Program-made: the position numbers and the translations under genes
NCBI RefSeq assembly: GCF_022569295.1
Contig: NZ_JAKFIA010000002.1
Location: 248,001-312,000 of the forward strand
Length of the DNA: 64,000 nt
Reading direction: 5' to 3'
Source: Pedomonas mirosovicensis
Lineage (GTDB): Bacteria > Pseudomonadota > Alphaproteobacteria > Sphingomonadales > Sphingomonadaceae
The notes under the pieces: model-generated
What the model was told of the DNA's origin: nothing
What the model saw: the letters and a program-made list of their open reading frames with translations, nothing else
The model's database searches: none
Shown: positions 26,476 through 35,750 of the stretch, one piece after another
Layout of the letters: each line of letters starts with the position of its first letter
Numbering within the stretch: the first letter of the stretch is position 1

Positions 26476-27197
26476 GCCATCCCACCGTTCACGGAGATCA
26501 CCTGCCGCGTAATGTATGCGGCGCTGTCGGAGAAAAGATAGGCAACCAGGCCCGCCACCTCTTCCGCCCGGCCCATCCGTCCGGCGGGAATAAGGTGCTT
26601 GATCCGGTCCATCTCCACATCATCCACCATATCCGTCTCAATGACGCCGGGGGCAACGCAATTGACCGTGATCTGCCGGCTGGCCAGCTCAATGGCCAAC
26701 GACTTGGTCGCGCCAATGAGCGCAGCCTTGGTGGCGCTGTAATTGACCTGCCCCCGGTTGCCCATGATACCGGCAACGGACGAAAGCACGACGATGCGCC
26801 CGCCCTTTCTTGCCCGCACCATCGGCATGACCGTGGGCTGCGTCACATTGAAAAAACCATTGAGATTGACGTTCACAACCTCATCCCATTCCTCGCCGGT
26901 CAAGGCCGGAAAGGCGGCATCGCGATGGATGCCCGCGTTGCAGACGACGCCGTAGTAGGCGCCATTCGCCTCGATATCCTGCTCGATGGCAGCAACGGCT
27001 CCGGCCCGATCGGCCACATCGAAGCCGAGCAACCAAGCGCTGCGGCCCAGCGCCTCGATCTCCCGCGCCACCGTCTCGGCGGCTTCGCGGTTGCTGCGAA
27101 AATGCACAGCGATATCGAACCCGGATTTCGCCAGTTCCAGCGCAATTGCCTTGCCGATGCCACGGCTCGATCCGGTGACGAGTACACGACGCTTCAT
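26472..27197 (-). CDS. apeQ: APE 3-ketoacyl-ACP reductase (ApeQ, FabG-like SDR)
   Basis: This 241-residue SDR reduces the 3-keto group of each chain-extension intermediate with NAD(P)H. It has the cofactor motif VTGSSRGIGKAIALELA, the NAG motif VCNAGIHRD and the active-site Ser-Tyr-Lys (IVVLSSVAG and VNYSATKAALIG), and ends AAYITRQVISVNGGMA as FabG proteins do. ATG at 27197. It overlaps the following ketosynthase gene by four bases. It should lie just downstream of the dehydratase stop once the frameshift there is corrected. Confidence 0.92.
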   Translation of the reverse strand: MKRRVLVTGSSRGIGKAIALELAKSGFDIAVHFRSNREAAETVAREIEALGRSAWLLGFDVADRAGAVAAIEQDIEANGAYYGVVCNAGIHRDAAFPALTGEEWDEVVNVNLNGFFNVTQPTVMPMVRARKGGRIVVLSSVAGIMGNRGQVNYSATKAALIGATKSLAIELASRQITVNCVAPGVIETDMVDDVEMDRIKHLIPAGRMGRAEEVAGLVAYLFSDSAAYITRQVISVNGGMA

Positions 27198-27209
27198 GCC
27201 ATCTGCTCT

Positions 27210-27675
27210 TCAAAAAGGTTTTCTGGTCTTCGGGGACATAAACGTTGAGGCGCCCCTGCGCGAGGATATCGCCCGTCTGGTCCCTGATGGTGCAGGAGAA
27301 AACACCAGCCGGACCATCGATGATTTCTTCCTCGACCCGCACGGTCAGCAGCGCGCCCACGGGGAAATGATCGCGCATGACCTCGTATCGCCTCGTGCCG
27401 ACAAGCAGACCCTTTTCGATCTCTCGCCCGGCCCGGCGGGCGGCAAGCCCTGCGAACATGGCGATGCCCTGCGCCATGTATTCGATGCCGACCCAGGCGG
27501 GCACGCCCCGCCCCGGCTCGCAGAACAGCCGGTCCTCGGCGACGCGCACCTCGGCCTCCGCCCAGCCCTCGCCCGCGCGCGCGAAGCGATCGAGCAGCAC
27601 CATTGGTCCGCTGTGCGGCACCAGGCTTTCCACAGGCCAAGTCATCTCCAGGGCTGCATGGTCTTTCGCCATCAC
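27210..27675 (-). CDS. apeP: APE 3-hydroxyacyl-ACP dehydratase (ApeP), end altered by probable +1 frameshift
   Basis: This hot-dog dehydratase turns 3-hydroxyacyl-ACP into the trans-2-enoyl form in polyene building. It has His21 (SLVPHSGPMVLLDRF) and Glu65 (AWVGIEYMAQGIAMFAG). As given, the frame reads on to 26881 (264 residues), overlapping apeQ by over 300 bases with an Arg/His/Trp-rich tail unlike any dehydratase. Removing one base from the A5 run at 27212-27216 gives a TGA at once after KTF, a 154-residue protein of normal length, with 12 bases to the apeQ start. I annotate that end. The start overlaps the apeO stop. Confidence 0.8.
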
Positions 27676-28877
27676 TCCTCCCTCCCCAGAATGAGGCTTA
27701 CATTATTGCCGCCAAACGCGCTGGTGTTGGACATGAGATACAGTGGTCCGTCGCGCGTGAGGCAGTCGCCCACGCGCGCCAGCTCGTCATATAAAAGCCC
27801 CTCGTCCGCCACCCCATCGAACAGGTGGGGTGGCACGCGCCGTTCTATGTTGGCGTCCAAAAGGGTGAGCCAGCACAGCGCCGCGCCGAGCGCGCCCGCC
27901 GCACCCAGCGTGTGGCCCAGCTGCGGCTTCGAGGAACTCATCGGCGGCAGCTTGCTCCCGAACACGCGGCGCATGGCCTTGCTTTCCATCGCATCATTAT
28001 GCTGCGTGCCGGTGCCATGAAGCTGCACATAGGCAATGTTCTCAGGCGCAAGCCCTGCGTCCGCAAGCGCGTTCCGCACCGCCTGCTCCAGTCCCTTCCC
28101 CTCCGGCTCCGGCGCGTTCATGCTGTAGGCATCCGACGTGATGCCTGCGCCCTTGAGCGCGACCGGCCCCGGCTCGCGCCGCATCATGAACACCGCCGCG
28201 CCTTCGCCGATGGTAATGCCGTCGCGGTTGCGGCTGAAAGGGTTGCAGATGCCGGCCGAAACCGCCCCCAGAGCGGAAAAGCCGTTCACCGTCAGCTGGC
28301 AAAGGCTGTCCACCCCGCCGACCACGACCGCATCGGCCAGCCCTGCCCGCAACAATCGCCGGCCCGCCGCCAGCGCCTGCGCTCCGGCGCTGCACGCGGT
28401 TGATATGGCATACGCCAGCCCGGCTAACTCGAAATGCCGCGCCAGCGTCTCGGCCACGCTGCCCATTTCCTGCCGGGCAAAATCGAAGTTCTCCGGCAGC
28501 TTGCCATCGCGCCTCAGGGCAGCAACCGCCATCTCGCCCTCGGCGATGCCGGATGTGCTGGAGCCCAGCACCACCGCCACCCGCTCCGGCCCGAAGTCGG
28601 ATTTCGCCTGTGCGATGGCAACCGTGATCTGGCGGGCAGCCTCAATGAGCAGCCGGGCATTACGGCTATCCCAGCGGGCCAATCCTGCAGGCAATGCGGG
28701 CAGCGGCGTTCGCACTGCGCCCACGTAAACCGGTGCGCCGTCCACCCGCAGCGCTTCGGATCGCACGATGCCCGGCTGCGCGCCCGCCATCAGCGCGGAG
28801 AACACCTCGTCCTTCCCACATCCGAGAGCGCAGACCAGCCCCACATCATGCAGGTAGGCGGTTTTGGCCAGAGTCAT
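27672..28877 (-). CDS. apeO: APE 3-ketoacyl-ACP synthase (ApeO-like)
   Basis: This 401-residue condensing enzyme has a complete Cys-His-His triad: Cys162 (ISTACSAGAQALA), His286 (VQLHGTGTQHND) and His321 (SSKPQLGHTLGAAGALG). In characterised APE systems ApeO pairs with the chain-length factor ApeC, here encoded at the far 5' end of the same operon (41140-41904), to elongate the polyene. Both ends overlap neighbours by four bases. Confidence 0.88.
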   Translation of the reverse strand: MTLAKTAYLHDVGLVCALGCGKDEVFSALMAGAQPGIVRSEALRVDGAPVYVGAVRTPLPALPAGLARWDSRNARLLIEAARQITVAIAQAKSDFGPERVAVVLGSSTSGIAEGEMAVAALRRDGKLPENFDFARQEMGSVAETLARHFELAGLAYAISTACSAGAQALAAGRRLLRAGLADAVVVGGVDSLCQLTVNGFSALGAVSAGICNPFSRNRDGITIGEGAAVFMMRREPGPVALKGAGITSDAYSMNAPEPEGKGLEQAVRNALADAGLAPENIAYVQLHGTGTQHNDAMESKAMRRVFGSKLPPMSSSKPQLGHTLGAAGALGAALCWLTLLDANIERRVPPHLFDGVADEGLLYDELARVGDCLTRDGPLYLMSNTSAFGGNNVSLILGREE

Positions 28878-29473
28878 GAGGCAAGACCCGTCTGATGGGA
28901 GCGGACCCGCACTTCATAGGCCGGCTCGGTATGGCGAATGCTTACCAGCTGCGCCGCATCGTCGCCCGCGCTGAATGTCACCTCCGCCATCACCGCGCCG
29001 TCCGGGCCAAGCACGCGGCGCCGGGCGTTCTCCGCTTCCAGTCGCAGCCCTTGCGCCGCCAGCGCCGGGGCAAGCGCATCCATAGGCCAGAAGGCGAGCT
29101 GGAAATCCACCAGCACGAAGCGTGGATCAAACGGCAGCGCCCGCCCGCCGGTGGTTTGCACATCAAGCCGGCCGTCTGCGTGGGTCAGGGTAAACAGCGG
29201 AAAACCCAAGGGACTGAAGCCCACCATCACCAACCGCTCAGGGCGGATTTCCACGCGGAAACGCAGGCTGGCCTCATTACCCTCGACCATGCCGCTGATC
29301 TGCTGGTCAAACGCTGCCGTGCCGCCGAAGCTGGCTGGCGGCAGGCTCACGCCGAGCAGCGCCGCCGTCGCATCGGGTACCGCTGCCGGCGCTTGCGCGG
29401 CCTTTCTTGCCGGCTGCATGGACGCGCAGCCCGCAAGACAAGCAAGAAGCAACGGAACGAGGAGCTTTCTCAT
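28874..29473 (-). CDS. DUF3261-type outer-membrane lipoprotein of the APE cluster
   Basis: The start at 29473 gives a lipoprotein signal (MRKLLVPLLLACLAGCASMQ) with the lipobox LAGC (Cys16) and overlaps the oxidoreductase stop as ATGA. The open frame continues upstream only as a Gly/Arg-rich shadow. The mature part (about 183 residues) has alternating strands (ASLRFRVEIRPERLVMVGFS, FPLFTLTHADGRLDV, DFQLAFWPMDALAPALA), a fold that resembles LolB/LolA-like lipid carriers. A protein of this kind recurs in APE and flexirubin clusters next to a LolA-like gene and an MMPL exporter, suggesting a role in delivering the pigment lipid to the outer membrane. Confidence 0.8.
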   Translation of the reverse strand: MRKLLVPLLLACLAGCASMQPARKAAQAPAAVPDATAALLGVSLPPASFGGTAAFDQQISGMVEGNEASLRFRVEIRPERLVMVGFSPLGFPLFTLTHADGRLDVQTTGGRALPFDPRFVLVDFQLAFWPMDALAPALAAQGLRLEAENARRRVLGPDGAVMAEVTFSAGDDAAQLVSIRHTEPAYEVRVRSHQTGLAS

Positions 29474-30705
29474 GCCGCGCGGCTCGCCTCCGCCAGTGCC
29501 GCCAGGCGTGGGCCCGTGCGCGCGACGAGCGGATTTTCCTCGTCCCACGCGTAGCCTGCGAGGATGGAGCAGACCATGCGGCGGATCTTATCGTCAGCCC
29601 GATCGGCCGCGAAAATGATATCCTGCAGATCGCCCGTGTACCAGGTGGCGACGAAGTGACGGAAGGTCTCAACGCCGCGCGTCAGCTGCCGGGCGAAATC
29701 GGCCTCCCAGTCCACCGTCTCGCCCGCAAGCTGACGACGCAGCACACCGGCGGCAAGCGATGCGGACTTCAGCGCAATCGTCACGCCCGAGGAGAAGACG
29801 GGATCTAAAAACTCACCCGCATTGCCGAGCAACACAAAGCCCGGCCCATGGAGCGAGGAGACCTTTGACGTATAACCCGCCATACGCTTCACCGGGCGTA
29901 TCATCTGCGCCCCGCCGAGCAGACGCGACAGATTGGGTACGTCATGAATGAGCTTCCAGAGCTTATCTTCGTCCTCGCCGGGGAGGCAGTCGAACCGCGC
30001 GACTTCGCCAACCACGCCGACGGATGACGTGCCGTCCGAAAATGGAATGGTCCAGAACCATACGTCCCGCATGGCGGGGTGGGTGGTAATGAGGATCTTT
30101 TCCCGGTCGAAGACACCCGGCTCCATGCGATCCGTCACATGGGTGAACAGAGCCTGGCGAACCGGCCAGTCCGACGGGCGGTCGAGCCCCAGGAGGCGCG
30201 GCAGCACGCGCCCGTAGCCGCTGCCATCCAGACAGAAGCGGGCGCGCAAGGTGCCCTCGCCTTCCGGTCCGGTGAAGGAGAGCCGCACGCCGTCCCCTTC
30301 TGCCGCGAACCCCGTCGTCGTGTAGCCGTAGCGGATATCCGCGCCCATACGCGCGGCCTCATCGGCCAGCAGCTTATCGAAATCAGCGCGCTTCACCTGA
30401 TAGGTGGTGTCCCAGCCCGGCGAAAACTTGTCGGAAAAATCAAAGGCGTAGTAGCTCCCGCTCGCCTCGAACGCGGCGCCGTTCTTCGTCTGGAACCCGG
30501 CCTTTCGCACGGCCTCCAGAAGACCCGCTTCTTCCAGAAACGTCATGCACTGAGGCAACAGGCTCTCGCCGATGGAAAAGCGCGGAAAATGCTCGCGCTC
30601 CAGCACGGTCACGGCATGGCCTGCCTGCCGCAGCAGGGCTGCCGCCACTGCGCCAGAAGGACCGGCCCCAATAATCGCAACATCACACGTTAAGTTATTC
30701 GACAT
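29470..30705 (-). CDS. FAD-dependent oxidoreductase with flavin-halogenase-like motifs
   Basis: This 411-residue flavoprotein has an N-terminal FAD site CDVAIIGAGPSGAVAAALL, then FPRFSIGESLLP (about 40-51). It also carries marks of flavin-dependent halogenases that act on carrier-bound phenols or pyrroles: Lys74 in GFQTKNGAAFEAS, the WxWxIP-like WFWTIP at 216-221, and GNAGEFLDPVFSSGV at 294-308. Relatives without proven halogenation also have these, so the safe call is a group A flavin monooxygenase/halogenase-like enzyme. Within an APE operon it may modify the aryl head group or chain; xanthomonadins, related pigments, are brominated. It needs a flavin reductase encoded elsewhere. It overlaps the MMPL gene by 11 bases. 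Confidence 0.82.
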   Translation of the reverse strand: MSNNLTCDVAIIGAGPSGAVAAALLRQAGHAVTVLEREHFPRFSIGESLLPQCMTFLEEAGLLEAVRKAGFQTKNGAAFEASGSYYAFDFSDKFSPGWDTTYQVKRADFDKLLADEAARMGADIRYGYTTTGFAAEGDGVRLSFTGPEGEGTLRARFCLDGSGYGRVLPRLLGLDRPSDWPVRQALFTHVTDRMEPGVFDREKILITTHPAMRDVWFWTIPFSDGTSSVGVVGEVARFDCLPGEDEDKLWKLIHDVPNLSRLLGGAQMIRPVKRMAGYTSKVSSLHGPGFVLLGNAGEFLDPVFSSGVTIALKSASLAAGVLRRQLAGETVDWEADFARQLTRGVETFRHFVATWYTGDLQDIIFAADRADDKIRRMVCSILAGYAWDEENPLVARTGPRLAALAEASRAA

Positions 30706-33097
30706 GAGTTATCTCCAAGGGCGCCGGAGCAGGAAGCGCAACAGGCTGGCGCACAGCCCCGGCAAAAGAGGCAACAAGGAACGCCAGCGTGATGCCGATG
30801 GCCATGGTCAGGCCAAAGGCCGCAAGCGCTGCGGTTTGGGAAAGGGCCAAGAGGCCAAACGCCAGCAGGGTCGTGAGCGCGGACAGGGCAACGGCGGCGA
30901 AGGTCGTCCAGTCGCCATCATGCGCTTCCTGAAAGAAGATGCCGTAATCCACCCCCAGCCCCAGCACCAGCAGCAGCGCCATGGTGTGGAACAGGGTGAA
31001 GGGCTCCCCCGCCAGAGCAAGCGCGGCAATCACCCCCAAGGCCGCAAGGCACGGCCCCGCCATCAGGCGCAGCGCAGCCTGCCAGCCGTAGTAGACAACA
31101 AAAAGCACCGCAACGATTGCGAAAGACGCAACAATCAACAGCACCGCCCGTTCGCGGTAGCTGGCGAAAATCTTCGAGACATCCGCCGCCGGATCGACCA
31201 GCGATACGCCCGCGGGCATGGAAATTCCGAGCAGACGGCTCGCATCGGTCACGCCGCGCAAGGGCACGATCGAGGCATAAACGCCGCCATCCCCCACCGT
31301 GCCGAGCCACAGCATCCGGTAGGCTCCGGAGGCCGGGCTTGCCATCCACGCCTCCAGCGTCAGCGGCTTGGCTTCCGCAAGCTCACGGCGATACTTGGCG
31401 ATGATGCCCTCCTGCAAGCCGATGCGATGCGCCACGCTCTCCAGCGCGCCGTTCGGCGCATTTGCGATCTGGCGCAGACGGGCGATGACCTCCTCCTGCC
31501 GCGCAGGCGAAGGCACAAAGCGAGAGAGCGCCAGCACGCCGCGCAGAACGCCCTGCCCCACGGCCGGCGCCAGCGCATCGGCGGCGGCTTCTTCCCGCGC
31601 CAGGACTTCTTCCGGCGACCGGCCCGTCACCACGAGAAACTGCCCGCTCATGTCGTTGCCGAGGATGTGCCGCACGGCCTGCTCCTCCGCTACCACCGCC
31701 GGGTCGAGCGACTGGAACTGGCGCACATCATCCAGCCCCCGGATCGTCCCAAGGCCGTAAAGGCCAAGCAGCGCAATGGCGCCTGCTGCGACCAGCAGCA
31801 TGCGAGACGCGGCGGGCGTCGTTGTTGCGCCAACCCACGCCTTCACCATTCTCTCCAGCCAGGCCGCGCCCGTGGTCGGGCCGGAGCGGATGAACAGCGG
31901 ATGCGCGGTCAGTGTCGTGAGGAGAGCCGCCGAAAGCCCAATGATGGAGAACACCGCCATTTGCATGAGGCCCGGAAATCCTGAAATCGCCAGGCCCGCA
32001 TAACCAATGCAAGTGGTGGCCAGCGCCAGGGTCATGCCGGGGCGCACCGTGCGCGCGGCGGTTGCCGCCTGCCAGTCCGCTTGGCGGCGCAGCCGGCCCG
32101 CAAGTAAATGCAGCACGAAGTCGATGGAGGTGCCGACCAGGCTGACGGCAAACACCAGCGTCAGCAGGTGGATCTGGCCGAAAACCGCCAGACACGCCGC
32201 GATGCCGGCCAGCGCGCCGCTGCCGATCACCACCATGCCAAACACCAGCGGCCGGCCAGAGCGGAAAGGCGCGACCAGCAGCAGGCCAACGCCAAGAAGC
32301 GAGATCAACCCCAGCTGGGAGACTTCCTTTTCCCCCGTGGCAGCGCCTGCCGCCGCATGGGGCAGCACGCCGGCGCTGCGGACCGTCATTCCGGGCGATA
32401 GCGCCGCAACCTCCGTCTTGGCGGCCTGGAGGGCAGGCATCACTGCGCTCTGTACATCGAGCGCATAGGGCGAGGCCGTAAGCGCGAGGTTGAGCACGGC
32501 ATAGCGCTCGCCGCCTACGCGCGCCACTGGCTCACCTTCCACCAGATCGAAGTTCTGGCCGCCAACCATAGCCTGCCGCTCGGTCAGGAAACCCGGCAGC
32601 AACAACAGGGGGTCCCGAACAATCAGCGCAGAGGCTGCCGCACCGCCGGGCCCGAAATACTGCCGCAGGACGGCGCGTTCCAACGCCCCGGCCTTTTCCT
32701 CATTCATAAGAAGCGGCCGCATTTCATCGCTTATGAGGCCGAAGCGATGATCGAGGTAGAGCTTGCCCAGCGCCTCGAAGCCTCCGTTTGGCGCATCGGC
32801 CTGGGCCTCGATAAATCCCGTCGCTATCAGCCGCGCACGGACCGCCTTTGCGCCCCTGGCCGCCTGCTCGGGCGACACTGCCCCGCCGACAATCACCACG
32901 AGCCGTTGCTCCAGCGCCGCCTGCGCCCGGCTGATGGCTGCGTCCACCGCCACGTCGCGCTCGGCGTGCGGCAACAGGGCCTTAATATCGGTCGCAAAGG
33001 CCCCGCCCGCCAGCACGCGCACGGCAACAAGCGCGGCCACGCACGCCATGGCAGCGAGCCACAGCCAGGTTTGCAGAGGAAGGCGCAGCTTAGCCAC
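30695..33097 (-). CDS. MMPL/RND-family exporter of the APE cluster (ApeM-like)
   Basis: The product is about 800 residues. GTG at 33097 is preferred because it puts the first membrane helix (WLWLAAMACVAALVAVRVLA) near the N-terminus and overlaps the upstream stop by 8 bases; an ATG at 33178 lies inside the LolA-like gene. The protein has two repeats, each with one helix, a large periplasmic loop and five more helices (first set around LGLISLLGVGLLLVAPF and LVGTSIDFVLHLLAGRL, second around AVLLIVASFAIVAVLFVVYY and VLGLGVDYGIFFQEAHDG). These are predicted to move the arylpolyene lipid across the inner membrane. The neighbouring LolA-like and lipoprotein genes fit a relay to the outer membrane. 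Confidence 0.87.
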   Translation of the reverse strand: MAKLRLPLQTWLWLAAMACVAALVAVRVLAGGAFATDIKALLPHAERDVAVDAAISRAQAALEQRLVVIVGGAVSPEQAARGAKAVRARLIATGFIEAQADAPNGGFEALGKLYLDHRFGLISDEMRPLLMNEEKAGALERAVLRQYFGPGGAAASALIVRDPLLLLPGFLTERQAMVGGQNFDLVEGEPVARVGGERYAVLNLALTASPYALDVQSAVMPALQAAKTEVAALSPGMTVRSAGVLPHAAAGAATGEKEVSQLGLISLLGVGLLLVAPFRSGRPLVFGMVVIGSGALAGIAACLAVFGQIHLLTLVFAVSLVGTSIDFVLHLLAGRLRRQADWQAATAARTVRPGMTLALATTCIGYAGLAISGFPGLMQMAVFSIIGLSAALLTTLTAHPLFIRSGPTTGAAWLERMVKAWVGATTTPAASRMLLVAAGAIALLGLYGLGTIRGLDDVRQFQSLDPAVVAEEQAVRHILGNDMSGQFLVVTGRSPEEVLAREEAAADALAPAVGQGVLRGVLALSRFVPSPARQEEVIARLRQIANAPNGALESVAHRIGLQEGIIAKYRRELAEAKPLTLEAWMASPASGAYRMLWLGTVGDGGVYASIVPLRGVTDASRLLGISMPAGVSLVDPAADVSKIFASYRERAVLLIVASFAIVAVLFVVYYGWQAALRLMAGPCLAALGVIAALALAGEPFTLFHTMALLLVLGLGVDYGIFFQEAHDGDWTTFAAVALSALTTLLAFGLLALSQTAALAAFGLTMAIGITLAFLVASFAGAVRQPVALPAPAPLEITHVE

Positions 33098-33737
33098 CAA
33101 AGGCCCGCCTTTCCGCCGGCGTGAGCGCTGCTGGCCGGATGGTGTGGCCAGAAATATCAATGGCGGTGGCGTCGCCACTCTGCTCGCGCACCAGCACCTT
33201 CTCGATGAACCGGCCGCCCGTCACATCAATGCCGGCGATCGCCCGGCGGATGAGCGCGTCCTTCGGCGTCAGCCGCAACTGCCACGCCGCGCCCGTGCGT
33301 TCGAGGCGGGCATCGAAAATCTCGGCCACGCCTTCCGGCTTGCTGGAAAGCAGCCCGAGAAACAGCCGGGTGAATGCGCCGAACATCGGCTGGCTGGCGG
33401 TAGGAGTGGCGCGCGCCGGCAGCCCCTCTTCCCGCTCGATGATTTTCTCGGGCGTAATGGCGATCATGAGCGGGAACGGGTTTTCCAGCTGCCAGAGCAG
33501 CCCCCGGTTGCCGGCAACCACCAGCTTACCCTCGGAGACCAGCGGCTGGCTCAGCGCCTTTGTCGTGCGGACCTGCCGGAAATTCGCGCGCAGCACCTCG
33601 GCCTTTTCCACCTGGGCAGTAAGCGCCTGCAACGCCGCCTTGCCCTGCAGCGTCTCCGCTCCGGCCATGCCCGGCATGCCAACCGCAAGCGCTGCCATCA
33701 GAAGCGCCCGGATCATCGTCGTCACCCATCTAGCCAT
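33090..33737 (-). CDS. LolA-like periplasmic lipid carrier of the APE cluster (ApeL-like)
   Basis: About 215 residues from ATG 33737, which overlaps the thioesterase stop by 8 bases; a second ATG 21 bases on is also possible. A signal peptide (IRALLMAALAVGMPGMAGA) precedes a LolA-type fold of curved strands: LRANFRQVRTTKALSQPLVS, GKLVVAGNRGLLWQLENPF, ITPEKIIER, and a C-terminal RRAIAGIDVTGGRFIEKVLV. LolA family members bind lipid tails in the periplasm. Here it most likely carries the pigment lipid between the MMPL exporter and the outer membrane. Confidence 0.85.
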   Translation of the reverse strand: MARWVTTMIRALLMAALAVGMPGMAGAETLQGKAALQALTAQVEKAEVLRANFRQVRTTKALSQPLVSEGKLVVAGNRGLLWQLENPFPLMIAITPEKIIEREEGLPARATPTASQPMFGAFTRLFLGLLSSKPEGVAEIFDARLERTGAAWQLRLTPKDALIRRAIAGIDVTGGRFIEKVLVREQSGDATAIDISGHTIRPAALTPAERRAFGG

Positions 33738-34167
33738 TGCGAGCCTCCAGCTTGCGCGCCAGTGCCTCCACGGGCGCGAACTGCAACTCGCCCGTTGCCT
33801 TGTCCACCGCCACCTGCACCGTATAGCCCTTGGTGAGCCGCGCCCCGCTTTGCGCGTCACGGATCACATAATCGATCCGCAGGCGCGGTTCGTATTCCGT
33901 GAGCTTGGCGGTCACCCGCAGCTTCTGGCCGAAGCGGGCGGGCGCAGGATAGCGCACCCACAGCTCCGTCACCGGCCAGGCGAAGCCCGAGGCTTCCATC
34001 TGCGGGTAATTGTAATCAATGGCGTCCAGAAGCGCGCAGCGGGCAACCTCGAAATATTTCACGTAATGGCCGTGCCAGGCGACGTTCATCGCATCCACGT
34101 CATGGAACGGCACCACCACCTCAACCGTCGCCTCGGGCAGGCGCAGCATTTTTTGCACCTCACTCAT
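33730..34167 (-). CDS. apeK: Acyl-CoA/ACP thioesterase, 4HBT hot-dog family (ApeK-like)
   Basis: This 145-residue hot-dog thioesterase starts at 34167 (MSEVQKMLRLPEATVEV) and overlaps the ammonia lyase stop by 8 bases. The 4HBT motif VPFHDVDAMNVAWHGHYVKY contains the catalytic Asp (DVDAMN). It may release the finished polyene or proofread ACP-bound intermediates. Upstream in-frame sequence only mirrors the lyase gene. Confidence 0.87.
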   Translation of the reverse strand: MSEVQKMLRLPEATVEVVVPFHDVDAMNVAWHGHYVKYFEVARCALLDAIDYNYPQMEASGFAWPVTELWVRYPAPARFGQKLRVTAKLTEYEPRLRIDYVIRDAQSGARLTKGYTVQVAVDKATGELQFAPVEALARKLEARNG

Positions 34168-35750
34168 AAATCGGCCACCGGACAGACTGGATATGGCCGA
34201 CCATCTGACGAAGCTCGCCTTCCAACGGCCGGTCCTCCTCCACGAAAGGCGAGACCTCGCGCACGGCGGCCACCATTTCGCCGAGCGGCCCTTCCGCCCA
34301 GGCCGCCGCACCGCCGCTTTCCCGCCGGCGGAGATCAAGCGCCTGGCAAACGGCAAGCAGGTGCGCCGCCGTCACCTGCTCAGTCAGTTGCAGCACCCGC
34401 AGGCAGTCACGCGCGGCAATGGTGCCCATGCTCACCTTGTCCTGATTGTGGCACTCGGTGGAGCGGGAGAAGACGCTGGCGGGCATAGTCTGCTTCAGCG
34501 CCTCGGCGGTCCACGCTGACATGCCGATCTGCACCGCCTTGAAGCCGTGGTTGATGGCGGCCCGCCGCCCGCTCGCGCCTGAAAGGTTGGCGGGCAGGCC
34601 GTTGTTGAAATGAGTATCCACCAGCAGCGCCATTTGCCGGTCCATCAGGTCGGCGAGGTTGGCGACCGCCGTTTTCAGAGCGTCCATGGCGAAGGCAATG
34701 TGCCCGCCATAGAAGTGCCCGCCGTGCAGCAGCAGCTGATTTTCGCCATCGATGATGGGGTTGTCGTTGGCGCTGTTGAGTTCGGTCTCGATGAACTGGC
34801 GCAGCCAGAGCAGGCTGTCGCGCAGCACGCCGATGATGTGCGGCGCGCAGCGGATGGAATAGCGATCCTGCAGCCGGTGGCTATGGGTGGGTGCGTCCCC
34901 GCGCCCCCAGGTCCGCGCGAATCCACGCGGCGATTTCCGCCTGGCCTGGATGCGGCTTCACCGCGAACAGGCGCGGATCGAAGTGATATTCATTACCGCC
35001 CAGCGCAACGCTCGCCATGGCGGTCAGCCGCGCGGTCAGGCGGGTCAGGTACTCGGCACGGGCATAGGCATCGCAGGCGAGCGCCGTCATCACCGCCGTG
35101 CCATTCATGATGGCCAGCCCCTCCTTGGGCTGAAGCGTGAGGGGCACAAGCCCCGCCGCCGCCAGCGCCTCGGCCGCCGGGCAGGTCTTGCCCCGGTAGA
35201 GCACGTCCCGCTCGCCCACCAGTGCCGCCGCGATGTAGGAAAGCGGCGTCAGATCACCGCTCGCGCCAACGCTTCCTTCCTCCGGAATGAGCGGCAGCAG
35301 ATCATGATTCAGAAAGTCGCTGAGCCGTTCCAGCAGCACCCAGCGCACGCCGGAGACCCCGCGCGCGAGCGACGCCAGCCGTACCGCCAGCACGGCCCGC
35401 GTCTGCGCGGCATCCAAATGACGGCCGAGCCCGCAGCCATGGAAGCGCGACAGGTGCAGCGGCAGCGCCTCGACGAGATCGCGCGGCACGCCCCGGCCGC
35501 AGCTGTCGCCATAGCCGGTGGTCACGCCGTAGACATGCCCCTCGCGGTCGAGCAGCGTATCGAGAAAGGCAACGCCCGCCTCCACCTTGCGGCGAAACGC
35601 ATCCGACGCCGAAAGCGCCACGGGCACGCTTCTCCGCGCAATGGCGTTCACGTCTTCGATCCGCAGCGGCCCGTCGCCAAAGACAATGGGCGTTTGGGCA
35701 GCGGCACCATCAAGCGGTGAGGAAATATGGTCTGGTCGGTACATGGCCAT
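34160..35750 (-). pseudogene. Aromatic amino acid ammonia lyase (HAL/TAL family), one frameshift
   Basis: As given the gene is split: residues 1-289 end at a TAG near 34881, and the rest continues in another frame to 34160. Removing one base from the C5 run at 34904-34908 restores a single 529-residue protein running through QDRYSIRCAPH. The MIO cofactor triad Ala-Ser-Gly is at 163-165 (GSVGASGDLTPLS), the catalytic lid Tyr at 74 (VYGVTTGYGD), and NSANDNPIID and FSRSTECHNQDKVSMGT lie in the second half. The enzyme should deaminate an aromatic amino acid to the aryl-acrylate starter of the polyene. The substrate-selecting pair is Phe103-His104, neither the Ser-His of histidine lyases nor the His-Leu of Rhodobacter tyrosine lyase. 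A sequencing error is likelier than a dead gene. Confidence 0.83.

Noticed and set aside
26881-27209. C-terminal extension of the dehydratase reading frame
   Set aside because: It overlaps the ketoreductase gene out of frame, is Arg/His/Trp-rich, and vanishes if one base is removed from an A5 run.
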